DNA of 36,251 nucleotides. Origin: an uncultured Bacilli bacterium (GTDB lineage Bacteria > Bacillota_I > Bacilli_A > RF39 > UBA660). Below the pieces are notes generated by a model, which worked only from the letters and a program-made list of their open reading frames with translations, ran no database searches and had not been told where the DNA came from. The stretch covers positions 1-36,251 of the forward strand of contig CALVSA010000012.1 in NCBI GenBank assembly GCA_944358825.1, given 5' to 3'. Of this stretch, positions 8,478-16,474 are shown piece after piece. Position 1 is the stretch's first letter. Every line of letters starts with the position of its first letter. Position numbers and translations under genes: made by a program.

Positions 8478-8902
8478 GATATTTAGGGTTAGATTTAGGC
8501 AGTAAAACGCTTGGAATTGCTATTAGTGATAGGACTAATACTATTGCTAGTGTTTATACAACTCTAAACTTTGTTAATGAAGATTATGAGAGTTTAATTT
8601 TACCTTTAAAAAAAATAATTGAAGAGAATTCTATTTCTACTTTGGTACTTGGTTTGCCTCTTAATATGAATAATACTTTGGGTCCTCGTGCTGATATTAC
8701 TTTATCTTTTAAGTCTTTATTGGAGACTAAATTAAATATTAAAGTGGAACTTATGGATGAGAGACTTACTTCAGTTATTTCTAATAATGTATTAATTGAT
8801 GCAGATGTTAGTCGTAAAAAAAGAAAAAAGAAAGTTGATGGAATGGCAGCAGTTATCATTTTACAAAGCTTTCTAGATAAGAAAGGAAATAGTTATGAAT
8901 AA
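8474..8902 (+). CDS. ruvX: RuvX/YqgF Holliday-junction resolvase-like nuclease
   Basis: 142 residues with an RNase H fold. GLDLGSKTLGIAISD (residues 5-19) gives the first catalytic Asp, VLGLPLNMNNTLGPRAD the central strand, and DERLTS and KKKVDGMAAVIILQ the later acidic residues. The family is linked to Holliday junction resolution and to 5' processing of pre-16S rRNA; the latter may be the main role. It overlaps ireB by 4 bases and the DUF1292 gene by 8 bases, so the genes are translationally coupled. Confidence 0.95.
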   Translation: MRYLGLDLGSKTLGIAISDRTNTIASVYTTLNFVNEDYESLILPLKKIIEENSISTLVLGLPLNMNNTLGPRADITLSFKSLLETKLNIKVELMDERLTSVISNNVLIDADVSRKKRKKKVDGMAAVIILQSFLDKKGNSYE

Positions 8903-9170
8903 AGATAATACATTTACAATAGTTGATAAAGATGGAAAAGAAATTGAGTGTGAGGTTTTATTTACATTTGAATCTGATGAGACGAAGAAAAATTATATAG
9001 TTTATACTGATAATTCTAAAGATGAAGAAGGTAATGTGAAAGTGTATGCTTCCATTTATAATCCAAATCGAGAAAATACTGAATTAATGCCAATTGAAAC
9101 TGATCGTGAATGGAAAGTTATTGAGACTATTTTAGATACTATTCAAGAAGAGAGTAAAAAGAATAATTAG
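8895..9170 (+). CDS. DUF1292 family protein (YrzB-like)
   Basis: 91 residues, acidic, with the family pattern FTIVDKDGKEIECEVLFTFESDETKKNYIVYTD (in parts across residues 6-40) followed by VYASIYNP and a C-terminal WKVIETILD helix. The function is unknown; it is a constant neighbour of ruvX and mltG in Bacilli. The ATG is within ruvX (8-base overlap), preceded by GAAAGGAAATAG. Confidence 0.92.
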   Translation: MNKDNTFTIVDKDGKEIECEVLFTFESDETKKNYIVYTDNSKDEEGNVKVYASIYNPNRENTELMPIETDREWKVIETILDTIQEESKKNN

Positions 9171-9178
9171 AGGTTTTT

Positions 9179-10252
9179 ATGAAGATAAAAAAAATGCTAG
9201 TTGTGTTACCAGCGGTCATTATTACTGTTTTAATTGGTGTTGTTATTTTTTATAATTATAGTATTTCTAAAGTATCGAATGATGATACTTTAAAAAAAGT
9301 TGTTATTGAACCTGGTAGTATTGAATCAATTGCTAAAACTTTGAAAGATCATAATTTAATTCGTGATCCTAAAATGTTTAAGGTTTATGTAAGTTTAAGT
9401 GGTAAGACTAATTTAAAGGCTGCTACTTATATGTTAAGTGAAAATATGGGTGTTAAAGAAATTGTCGATATTTTAGAAAAAGGAGAGTCTTATAATCCTG
9501 ATGAGGTTGTTTTAACTTTCAAAGAGGGAATTAATATGCGTGATGTTGTTTCTTTAATTAGTACTAATACTACTAATAATGAAGAAGATATTTATAGACT
9601 TCTTAATAATAAAGAATATTTAATTTCTTTAATTGATGATTATTGGTTTTTAACTGATGATATTAGAAATCCTGATATTTACTATTCTTTAGAGGGTTAT
9701 TTGTTTCCTGCTACTTATGATTATATAAATAAAAGTGTCGATGTTAAAGATATATTTAAAGATATGTTAGATAATATGGAAACTAAATTAGAGCCATATA
9801 AAGAAAAAATAGAAAATAGTAAATATTCTATTCATGAGATTATGACTATTGCTTCTTTAGTAGAATCTGAAGGAGCAAATGTTGAGGATCGTAAAAATAT
9901 TGCTGGGGTTTTTTATAATAGACTTGATTCTCATATAACTTTAGGTAGTGATGTAACTACTTATTATGGTTTGAAAGTAAATATGGGTGATAGGGCTTTA
10001 ACTCAAAGTGAACTTAGTGAATGTAATGATTATAATACTCGTTGTGCAAGCTTTTTTGGTCTTCCTATTAGTCCTATATCTTTACCTTCAATTGAGTCAA
10101 TTGAGGCTGCAATAGAGCCAAATGAACATAATTATTTATATTTTGTTGCTGATAAGAATAAGAAGACTTATTTTACTGAAACGATTGAAGAACATGAACA
10201 AAAAGTTCAAGAATTAAAAGATAATGATATGTTCTATGAACATGATGAATAA
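9179..10252 (+). CDS. mltG: Endolytic murein transglycosylase MltG
   Basis: 357 residues. It cuts nascent glycan strands at the membrane and sets their length. One N-terminal membrane segment (7-28), a LysM-like part, then the YceG domain with EGINMRDV, LEGYLFPATYDY, the catalytic Glu in ASLVESEG, NIAGVFYNRL and the C-terminal SPISLPSIESIEAAI and YFVADKNKKTYFTET. GAGG precedes the ATG. In Bacillus, yrrM (trmR) follows directly; here about 1.75 kb of extra sequence, including the ToxIN module, is inserted before trmR. Confidence 0.95.
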   Translation: MKIKKMLVVLPAVIITVLIGVVIFYNYSISKVSNDDTLKKVVIEPGSIESIAKTLKDHNLIRDPKMFKVYVSLSGKTNLKAATYMLSENMGVKEIVDILEKGESYNPDEVVLTFKEGINMRDVVSLISTNTTNNEEDIYRLLNNKEYLISLIDDYWFLTDDIRNPDIYYSLEGYLFPATYDYINKSVDVKDIFKDMLDNMETKLEPYKEKIENSKYSIHEIMTIASLVESEGANVEDRKNIAGVFYNRLDSHITLGSDVTTYYGLKVNMGDRALTQSELSECNDYNTRCASFFGLPISPISLPSIESIEAAIEPNEHNYLYFVADKNKKTYFTETIEEHEQKVQELKDNDMFYEHDE

Positions 10253-10294
10253 AAAGATTATTATGAATTTCTAAATATTTCATAATAATCTTTT
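10252..10294. terminator. Bidirectional terminator between mltG and the convergent gene
   Basis: AAAAGATTATTATGAA (10252-10267) pairs perfectly with TTCATAATAATCTTTT (10279-10294), 16 bp with an 11-base loop. Runs of A before and T after let it work on both strands. It overlaps the last codons of the minus-strand gene. Confidence 0.85.
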
Positions 10295-11013
10295 ATTTTG
10301 TTTTTTCCATTAATTGCTATTTCTTTTATATAAGAAAATCCGATATTTGCTTTATCTTTTATATTTGAAAATATTTCTTTAGCTTTATTACATTCTTCTT
10401 GGTTATTTGAACAAATACTAATAGTGGTATCTAGATATAACATAACTAATTTATCTTTGGCTTTATTATAAGTAGAAGATATACTTTCTTTATAATTTGG
10501 AATATATTCTTCTATTTTACTATCGATTTTTAAGGCAATACTAATTATTTTTAATTTAGCAGAATCTGTTAATTCACTAAATGTATATCCTTTTATTTCT
10601 TTATCATAAAAGATAAAATCTACTATAGTTATAAATGAATCTTTAGCTTTTGTCTTAATTTTATCTAAATTACTTTCATTTTCTATTTCACTTTCTAGGG
10701 CACTAACATAATTTATTACATCAGCTTCTGTACTAGGAGTGTTATTACTATTATTATTAGTATTGTTATTATAATTAGAATTATTTTTAGTATTAGGGTT
10801 ATTATCATTATTATTTGTATTAGTATTATTATTGCTATTATCGTTAGTATTATTATCGTTATTAGTGGTATTTAATACTTCGTTATTAGTATTTTTTTCG
10901 TTATTTATTTTATTTTCTTCTTTATTATTATTTAGAATAATAAATGCTACTAATATTATTATTATAACTATTAAGATAACAATACTTATATTTTTTATTA
11001 TATTTTTATTCAT
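10261..11013 (-). CDS. Asn-rich, membrane-anchored hypothetical protein
   Basis: 250 residues. A membrane segment at 7-28 is followed by a low-complexity Asn/Thr/Ser linker (about 30-95) and an alpha-helical C-terminal domain (about 97-250) with Lys-rich helices and a CSNNQEEC motif. The shape is an anchor, a flexible stalk and an extracellular domain. I do not recognise the family. It is the only minus-strand gene in the first 18.8 kb and separates mltG from its usual neighbour trmR, so it belongs to an inserted block. The ribosome site before the ATG at 11013 is weak. Confidence 0.7.
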   Translation of the reverse strand: MNKNIIKNISIVILIVIIIILVAFIILNNNKEENKINNEKNTNNEVLNTTNNDNNTNDNSNNNTNTNNNDNNPNTKNNSNYNNNTNNNSNNTPSTEADVINYVSALESEIENESNLDKIKTKAKDSFITIVDFIFYDKEIKGYTFSELTDSAKLKIISIALKIDSKIEEYIPNYKESISSTYNKAKDKLVMLYLDTTISICSNNQEECNKAKEIFSNIKDKANIGFSYIKEIAINGKNKIKDYYEIFRNS

Positions 11014-11077
11014 TTTGCATCACGTCTTATAGTTTAACATAAATGATAAAAAATAGCAACTATGAATATTTTTAATA

Positions 11078-11111
11078 AAAAAGTATTGCTTTTTTTATAT
11101 TTTTATTGTAT
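11078..11111 (+). repeat. 34-bp direct repeat, copy 1 (promoter-bearing)
   Basis: Identical over 34 bases to 11848-11881. It holds TTGCTT and most of a 17-base spacer. The two copies bracket the ToxIN module and are 770 bases apart. Confidence 0.9.
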
Positions 11112-11114
11112 ATT
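11086..11114 (+). promoter_or_regulatory. Promoter of toxI-toxN
   Basis: TTGCTT (11086-11091), 17-base spacer, TATATT (11109-11114), giving a transcript start near 11121, about 60 bases before the first ToxI repeat. Confidence 0.65.
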
Positions 11115-11181
11115 ATCAGTGATATGTAATTATGTTTTCATATTTACATATAATAATAATGCTACTTAAAGTAGTAAAAAA

Positions 11182-11290
11182 GCGAGTGAAGCCAGCTCTA
11201 TAAATGGCAATTAACAAAGTGAGTGAAGCCAGCTCTATAAATGGCAATTAACAAAGTGAGTGAAGCCAGCTCTATAAATGGCAGCTAAAA
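11182..11290 (+). ncRNA. toxI: ToxI antitoxin RNA repeats (type III toxin-antitoxin)
   Basis: Three tandem copies of a 37-base unit begin at 11182, 11219 and 11256; the third diverges after ATGGCA near 11285. Each unit can fold as an H-type pseudoknot: in copy 2, GAG (11221-11223) pairs with CTC (11233-11235) and GCCA (11228-11231) with TGGC (11242-11245), interleaved. In type III systems the toxin cuts such a precursor into single units, and these pseudoknots wrap the toxin in a closed ring that blocks it. The position (promoter, repeats, terminator, toxin) is diagnostic. Confidence 0.9.
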
Positions 11291-11293
11291 AAT

Positions 11294-11320
11294 AAGATTA
11301 GAGTTTGTCTCTAATCTTTT
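11294..11320 (+). terminator. Leaky terminator between toxI and toxN
   Basis: AAGATTAGAG (11294-11303), loop TTTGT, CTCTAATCTT (11309-11318), then TT. It is a 10-bp perfect stem. In ToxIN systems this terminator keeps antitoxin RNA in excess over toxin mRNA. Confidence 0.85.
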
Positions 11321-11339
11321 ATAAGTAGTGGGTGATATG

Positions 11340-11849
11340 ATGTATAGAAGATTTAAAATTGTAAAAGTAGATTATAAATATTGTGATTATTTACGAAAAT
11401 TTGATAAAAGAGTTATATATAATGCTGGTATAAAGAGTTTAAGACCTTTTATAGGTATACTTTTTAAGATAGATAATATTGAATATTTTGCACCATTATC
11501 AAGTCCTAAGCCCAAGCATAAGAAATTAAAAAATGCAATTGATTTAATAAAAATAGATGATGGAAATTACGGAGTAATTAATTTTAATAATATGATTCCT
11601 GTTTATAGTTTTAACTATGAAGAATTTGATTTTAATATGGATGGAAAGAGCGAGAAAGAAAAAGCTAGAATTAGATTATTAATTAATCAATTAAGATGGC
11701 TTAACTCTAATCGAAAAGAGATTTATTCTAAATCAATATTACTATATCATTTATATAAGTCTAATAATTTAGATAAAAGTGTTAGAGATAGATGTTGTAA
11801 TTTTCCATTACTAGAAGAAAAATGCAAAGAATATAATTTAAAAGCATAA
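11340..11849 (+). CDS. toxN: Type III endoribonuclease toxin, ToxN/AbiQ family
   Basis: 169 residues from the ATG at 11340 (GGTGAT upstream; ATG 11337 and GTG 11328 are alternatives). ToxN is a sequence-specific endoribonuclease held inactive by ToxI RNA; free toxin stops growth and aborts phage infection. The family pattern is clear: KIVKVDYKYCDYLRKFD at the start, RPFIGILFKID, YFAPLSSPKPKHKK (the conserved LTSPK-type catalytic segment), YGVINFNNMIPV, a Lys/Arg-rich helix with RLLINQLRWLN, and C-terminal CNFPLLEEKCKEY. Its coding strand is A-rich, unlike the T-rich trm genes beside it. It ends inside the second copy of the 34-bp repeat. Confidence 0.92.
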   Translation: MYRRFKIVKVDYKYCDYLRKFDKRVIYNAGIKSLRPFIGILFKIDNIEYFAPLSSPKPKHKKLKNAIDLIKIDDGNYGVINFNNMIPVYSFNYEEFDFNMDGKSEKEKARIRLLINQLRWLNSNRKEIYSKSILLYHLYKSNNLDKSVRDRCCNFPLLEEKCKEYNLKA

Positions 11850-11881
11850 AAAGTATTGCTTTTTTTATATTTTTATTGTAT
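11848..11881 (+). repeat. 34-bp direct repeat, copy 2 (promoter-bearing)
   Basis: Exact copy of 11078-11111. It begins in the stop codon of toxN and supplies the -35 and spacer of the next promoter. Confidence 0.9.
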
Positions 11882-11884
11882 TAT
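11856..11884 (+). promoter_or_regulatory. Promoter of the trmR-trhP1-trhP2 operon
   Basis: TTGCTT (11856-11861), 17-base spacer, TATTAT (11879-11884). The predicted start, near 11891, is at the 5' edge of the structured leader. Confidence 0.65.
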
Positions 11885-11890
11885 TATTAT

Positions 11891-11980
11891 GCAATCCTCT
11901 TATAGTTATGTTTGATTACACTATTTGTGTTTACGGTTAGACCGTTATATAGCAAGCTATTTAGAGGTTTGCTATTTTTA
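11891..11980 (+). ncRNA. Structured leader or small RNA upstream of trmR with competing helices
   Basis: ATAGCAA (11949-11955) and TTGCTAT (11969-11975) followed by five T make a terminator. The 5' end GCAATCCTCTTA (11891-11902) can instead pair with TTAGAGGTTTGC (11961-11972) with two mismatches, using part of the same right arm. Between them lie ACAC/GTGT and ACGGT-TAG-ACCGT hairpins. Mutually exclusive helices suggest attenuation of trmR, but a free-standing small RNA is also possible. No T-box or known riboswitch motif was recognised. Confidence 0.5.
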
Positions 11981-12009
11981 TTAATTTTAATTCGAATAGT
12001 GGTGGTTAT

Positions 12010-12597
12010 ATGATAGATGATTTAGAAAAGTATGCTTATTTGAATAAAATACCTATTATGCAAAAAGATGGAATTGAGTTTTTATGTAATTTTATTAAAA
12101 AAAATAATATTAAAAACATTTTAGAAATAGGTAGTGCAATTGGTTATTCTGCCATTAGGATGGCTTTAGTTGATAAAGATATAAAGATTGTTACGGTTGA
12201 GAAGGATATAAATAGATATAATATTGCTTTTAATAATATTAAGTCTTTTAATTCAGATAATCAGATAACTATACTAAATGAAGATGCTCTAAATTCTAAT
12301 TTTTCTGCTTGTTTTGATTTGATTTTTATTGATGCATCTAAATCACATAATATAGATTTTTTTAATAAGTTTAGTTCTAATTTATCTAAAGGAGGTTTTA
12401 TTATTACTGATAATTTATCTTTTCATGGTTTAGTTGAAGATAATAGTTTAGTTAAGACTAGAAATCAAAGGGGACTGGTTAATAAAATTAAAAAATATAT
12501 TGAGTTTTTAGATAATAATTATGATTTTGATACTAAATATATAAATGTTGGTGATAAAATATCTATATCAAAAAGAAGGGATGATATTTATGAATAA
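12010..12597 (+). CDS. trmR: SAM-dependent O-methyltransferase, TrmR (YrrM)-like
   Basis: 195 residues with the class I methyltransferase fold: NILEIGSAIGYSAIRMA (motif I, SAM binding), IVTVEKD (motif II), FDLIFIDASKSHNIDF (motif IV, metal-binding Asp) and GGFIITDNLSFHG. In Bacillus, TrmR methylates 5-hydroxyuridine at the tRNA wobble position to 5-methoxyuridine. The next two genes are the hydroxylation pair, which supports this over a small-molecule O-methyltransferase. It overlaps the next gene by 8 bases. Confidence 0.88.
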   Translation: MIDDLEKYAYLNKIPIMQKDGIEFLCNFIKKNNIKNILEIGSAIGYSAIRMALVDKDIKIVTVEKDINRYNIAFNNIKSFNSDNQITILNEDALNSNFSACFDLIFIDASKSHNIDFFNKFSSNLSKGGFIITDNLSFHGLVEDNSLVKTRNQRGLVNKIKKYIEFLDNNYDFDTKYINVGDKISISKRRDDIYE

Positions 12598-13417
12598 CTT
12601 TATTGTGGCTCCTAGTAGCAGGAATAATTTAGATTATTTGTTAAATAGTAGTTTTGATTATATTTTAATTGGTGTTGATGATTTTTGTATTACTCCTGCA
12701 TTTCGTCTTGATATAGATAATATTATTAAATTAGCTAGTAGTACTAGTAAGAAGATAATTGTATCTATTAATAAGATGATTCATAATAAAGATTTAGTTA
12801 AATTAGAAGATATTTTAATTAAAATTAATAATTCTTTAGTAGATAAAGTTATATTTTATGATCTTGGTGTTTTAAATATTGCAAAGAGGATTAATTTTAA
12901 TAAAGATTTAATTATTTCTTTGGAACATTTAAATGCTAGTACTATGACTAATGATTTTTATTATAAAAATGGAGTTAATTATAGTTTAATTACTTCAGAT
13001 ATTACTAAAGATGAGATTAATGATATAGCAAGAGATAGTAAGATGAATATAATTGTTAGTGTTTTTGGTTATTTAGCGATATTTTATTCTAGAAGATATT
13101 TGATTTCTAATTATTTAGATTATCATAATATAAAAAAAGAAGATGATATTTATTATATAAAACATGATTTAGATTATTATTTAATTAAAGAAGAAAAAGA
13201 AGGTAGTGTTATATTTAGTAAAAGAGAAATTAATTTAGTTAATGATTATAAATCGTTAGAAAATATAGCTTATTATTTAATAGATGGATCTTTTATTTCT
13301 GATGATGATTTTTTGTGTGTTTTGGATGAATTTTTAAATAATAAAAATAAAGGAAATGTTTATAGGGCATTTTTTGATAAGAAGACTGTATATAAGATAA
13401 GGGATGAGAATAAATGA
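12590..13417 (+). CDS. trhP1: Peptidase U32-family protein, TrhP1 (YrrN)-like
   Basis: 275 residues from the ATG at 12590, preceded by AAGGGATGA. A longer frame from 12545 would overlap trmR by about 50 bases without a ribosome site. It has the barrel-type repeats seen in U32 proteins (DYILIGVDDFC, LIISLEHLNAST, NYSLITSDITKDEI) but lacks the Cys-rich signature of its partner. In Bacillus, TrhP1 and TrhP2 together make 5-hydroxyuridine at position 34 of tRNA, using prephenate. It is slightly shorter than the roughly 300 residues usual. Confidence 0.82.
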   Translation: MNNFIVAPSSRNNLDYLLNSSFDYILIGVDDFCITPAFRLDIDNIIKLASSTSKKIIVSINKMIHNKDLVKLEDILIKINNSLVDKVIFYDLGVLNIAKRINFNKDLIISLEHLNASTMTNDFYYKNGVNYSLITSDITKDEINDIARDSKMNIIVSVFGYLAIFYSRRYLISNYLDYHNIKKEDDIYYIKHDLDYYLIKEEKEGSVIFSKREINLVNDYKSLENIAYYLIDGSFISDDDFLCVLDEFLNNKNKGNVYRAFFDKKTVYKIRDENK

Positions 13418-14616
13418 AAAAGAAAATTGAACTGCTTAGTCCAGCCGGTTCTTTGGAAAAGTTAAAAGTTGCTTTTATGTATGGAGCAGATGCTTGTTAT
13501 ATTGGAGGTACTTCTTATTCACTTAGGGCTAATGCGACTAATTTTAGTATTGATGAGATTAAAGAGGCTTGTCTTTATGCTCATGATTTAGGGAAAAAAG
13601 TTTATGTTACTGTTAATATTATATTTCATGATAGTGATATAGATGGTCTTTTAGATTATTTAAAAAAGCTTGCTAGTATGGGGGTTGATGCAATTATTGT
13701 ATCTGATCCATTAATTATTGATTTAGTAAATGATAATAATATTGATTTAAAAATTCATATTTCAACGCAGGCGAGTAATTTAAATTATGAGAGTGTTTTA
13801 TTTTGGAAATCTAAAAATGTCGAAAGGGTTGTTTTAGCTCGAGAACTTCATAAAGATGAAATAAGAGAAATCATTGAAAATACTGGTATTGAGGTTGAGA
13901 CTTTCATTCATGGAGCGATGTGTTCGTCTTATTCAGGGCGTTGTGTTTTGTCTAACTATTTTACTAATAGGGACGCTAATCGTGGGGGATGTGCCCAAAT
14001 ATGTCGTTGGAATTTTGATTTAGTTAATAGTAAAAAAGAAAAAGTAACTGATACTAATGATTTTAGTTTAGCGGTTAAAGATTTGTCTTTAATGCAGTGT
14101 TTAGAAGAGGTAATAGATTTAGGTATTACTAGTGTAAAAATAGAAGGTAGAATGAGATCTAACTATTATATAGCGTCCGTTGTTAGTACTTATCGTGAAG
14201 CAATTGATAGATATTATGATAATACTTTGACTGAAGATAAGAAAACAAAGTTTTTAAAGGTATTAAATAGAGTTGCTAATCGTGATTCTAAAGAACAGTT
14301 TTTTAATACATTTCCAAGAAGTGATGGTAATTATTATATCGGCAGAGATGAAGTGTCTAATCAAGATTATTTAGGTTTAGTAATTGGATATGATGAAAAT
14401 ACGAAATTAGCTACTATTTCTAGTCGTAATTATTTTAAAGTTGGAGATGTGGTTGAATTTTTTGGACCTAATATTGATACGTTTAGTTATAAGATAGATA
14501 AAATATATGATAGTGATGATAATGAAATATTAGTATGTAATCATCCGATGTCTATTATTAAATTAGAAGTTAGTAATAAATTATATGAAAATGATATTAT
14601 GAGAATAAATTTATGA
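13414..14616 (+). CDS. trhP2: Peptidase U32-family tRNA hydroxylation protein, TrhP2 (YrrO)-like
   Basis: 400 residues. It begins ELLSPAGSLEKLKVAFMYGADA and carries the U32 signature: FIHGAMCSSYSGRC, then NRDANRGGCAQICRW, giving four clustered Cys thought to hold an iron-sulfur centre, and KIEGRMRSNYYIA. The C-terminal part is a small beta domain. It acts with the preceding gene in wobble-uridine hydroxylation; no peptidase activity is expected. ATGA overlap with trhP1. No terminator is obvious before the greA promoter. Confidence 0.92.
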   Translation: MKKKIELLSPAGSLEKLKVAFMYGADACYIGGTSYSLRANATNFSIDEIKEACLYAHDLGKKVYVTVNIIFHDSDIDGLLDYLKKLASMGVDAIIVSDPLIIDLVNDNNIDLKIHISTQASNLNYESVLFWKSKNVERVVLARELHKDEIREIIENTGIEVETFIHGAMCSSYSGRCVLSNYFTNRDANRGGCAQICRWNFDLVNSKKEKVTDTNDFSLAVKDLSLMQCLEEVIDLGITSVKIEGRMRSNYYIASVVSTYREAIDRYYDNTLTEDKKTKFLKVLNRVANRDSKEQFFNTFPRSDGNYYIGRDEVSNQDYLGLVIGYDENTKLATISSRNYFKVGDVVEFFGPNIDTFSYKIDKIYDSDDNEILVCNHPMSIIKLEVSNKLYENDIMRINL

Positions 14617-14674
14617 AATAATTTTAATGTAATTGCATATATTAATATCGTCTTTAAAAATGTTTGTTTTTAGC

Positions 14675-14703
14675 TTGACAAACAATAAAAAAAATAGTAA
14701 AAT
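14675..14703 (+). promoter_or_regulatory. Strong promoter of greA-tig
   Basis: TTGACA (14675-14680), 17-base spacer, TAAAAT (14698-14703). A near-consensus housekeeping promoter, the best in the first half of the window. Confidence 0.8.
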
Positions 14704-14731
14704 TTTGAAATAGTGAGAGGTGAGTGAGAAA

Positions 14732-15199
14732 ATGGCAGATTCAAAAGTTTATTTAACTAGTGAAGGCTATTTGGAAATAGAAGAAGAATTAGATCATTTA
14801 AAAAATGAAAGAAGACCAGAAGTGATTAAGGCTTTAAAGGATGCAAGAGCTTTAGGGGATTTATCAGAAAATGCTGATTATGATGCTGCAAGAGCAGAGC
14901 AAGCACAAATAGAAGGAAGAATATTAGAATTAGAAAAAATATTAGAAAATGCTGAAATTATTGAGAATAATAATTCTGGTAAGGTAAGTTTAGGATCAAC
15001 TGTTGTAATTAGCTATGAAGATGATGATGAGAATGAAGAATATCGTATTGTTGGTTCTAAAGAAGCAGATCCTTCTGATAATAAGATTTCTAATGAAAGT
15101 CCAATAGCAAAAGCTATTATGAATGCTAAAGCTGGTGATATTTGCGAAGTTGAAAGTCCAAATGGTAAATATAATGTTAAAATAGTTGAAGTACGTTAG
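14732..15199 (+). CDS. greA: Transcription elongation factor GreA
   Basis: 155 residues. It enters the RNA polymerase secondary channel and triggers cleavage of backtracked RNA. The N-terminal coiled coil includes YLTSEGYLEIEEELDHLKNE and the tip acidic residues in GDLSENADYDAAR. The C-terminal FKBP-like domain ends NESPIAKAIMNAKAGD. The ATG at 14732 follows AGAGGTGA by 8 bases; a GTG at 14720 would lie in the ribosome site. It follows trhP2 as in Bacillus, but without udk. Confidence 0.96.
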   Translation: MADSKVYLTSEGYLEIEEELDHLKNERRPEVIKALKDARALGDLSENADYDAARAEQAQIEGRILELEKILENAEIIENNNSGKVSLGSTVVISYEDDDENEEYRIVGSKEADPSDNKISNESPIAKAIMNAKAGDICEVESPNGKYNVKIVEVR

Positions 15200-15209
15200 G
15201 GAGGAAAAA

Positions 15210-16451
15210 ATGAAAAAAGTAGTAAACGTAAAATTAGAAAAAGAAGAATGGGTAAAACAACAGGATAAAGCGTTTGAGAAGTTAAATAAAAAAGCTAAAA
15301 TAGATGGCTTTCGTCCTGGAAAAGCACCACGTGATGTGTATGAGAAACATTATGGTAAGCAAGAAATTATTTTTGAGGCCGCTAATAAGGTGATTAATGA
15401 TCGTTATGAGAGTGCTTTAGCAGAAGCTGGGATTGTTCCAGAAATGGAGCCAAAAATTGATTTAATTAAATGTGATGAGAATGAATTAGAGTTTAGTTAT
15501 ACTTTTATGGCTGTTACTAATATAGAACTTGGTGATTATAAAAATCTTGGTATAAAAAAAGAAGAAGCTAAAGTTACAAAAAAAGAAATCGAACATGAGA
15601 TTCATCACATTTTAGAGCGTTTTGCCGAAATAGTTGAGAAGAAAGGTAAAGTTGCAAATGGTGATATTGCAATTATCGATTTTGAAGGCTTTAAAGATGG
15701 TACTCCATTTGAAGGTGGAAAAGGAACTAATTATCAATTAGAAATTGGAAGTAATACTTTTATTCCTGGATTTGAAGAAGGAATTGTTGGTATGAGTAAA
15801 GGTGAAGAAAAGGATTTAGAACTAACTTTTCCTAAAGATTATCATGATGAATCTTTAAAGGGACAAAAAGTTGTCTTTAAAGTAAAAGTTAATGAAGTTA
15901 AACAAAGAAAAGTACCAAAGATGGATGAAGATTTCTTCTTGGATTTAGATATGCCGGGCGTTAATTCAAAAGAAGAATTAGAAAGAGAAATTGAAAAACA
16001 ATTAAAAGATCATAAACAACATCATTTAGATGAAGATTATACTTTTAAAGTATTAGATGAAGCTTGTAAGAATATGAAGATTGATATAGAAGATGAAATG
16101 ATTGATGTTGAGACTAACGCGATGTATGATAACTTTATTAATAATATGAAACAACAAGGTATTGATGAGGAATTATATTATAATTATTCTGGAACTACTA
16201 AAGATGATATGCTTAAGAAAATGCGTGATGAGGCTTTAAGAAGAATGAAATATCGTTATTTATTAAATGAAGTTGTAAAGCAAGAGAAAATTAAAGTAAC
16301 TGATAAAGAAGCTGAATTAAAAATTGATGAATTAACTAGTGCATATAATGTAACACGTGAAGAGGTTTTAAAAGAGCTTGGTAGTTTGGAAGCTGTTAAA
16401 TATGAAATTATGATGAATAAAGCAATAGAAGTTATTAAATCGAATAAATAA
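15210..16451 (+). CDS. tig: Trigger factor (ribosome-bound chaperone)
   Basis: 413 residues from the ATG at 15210 (GGGAGG upstream); an earlier in-frame start overlaps greA. The N-terminal ribosome-binding domain has the signature GFRPGKAP. A PPIase domain runs from about 145 to 235 (GDIAIIDFEGFKDG, FIPGFEEGIVGM), followed by a long helical arm domain. The N-terminus is about ten residues shorter than usual, with the first strand reduced. Co-transcribed with greA from the strong promoter at 14675. Confidence 0.96.
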   Translation: MKKVVNVKLEKEEWVKQQDKAFEKLNKKAKIDGFRPGKAPRDVYEKHYGKQEIIFEAANKVINDRYESALAEAGIVPEMEPKIDLIKCDENELEFSYTFMAVTNIELGDYKNLGIKKEEAKVTKKEIEHEIHHILERFAEIVEKKGKVANGDIAIIDFEGFKDGTPFEGGKGTNYQLEIGSNTFIPGFEEGIVGMSKGEEKDLELTFPKDYHDESLKGQKVVFKVKVNEVKQRKVPKMDEDFFLDLDMPGVNSKEELEREIEKQLKDHKQHHLDEDYTFKVLDEACKNMKIDIEDEMIDVETNAMYDNFINNMKQQGIDEELYYNYSGTTKDDMLKKMRDEALRRMKYRYLLNEVVKQEKIKVTDKEAELKIDELTSAYNVTREEVLKELGSLEAVKYEIMMNKAIEVIKSNK

Positions 16452-16474
16452 CTTCTTTTTTAACGGAGGTATGT

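Noticed and set aside
10832-11032. Plus-strand frame opposite the Asn-rich gene
   Set aside because: The Leu/Val/Ile-rich sequence is the reverse reading of Asn/Thr codon repeats; shadow of the minus-strand gene.
11182-11290. CRISPR array
   Set aside because: The 37-base units are contiguous with no unique spacers; they are ToxI repeats.
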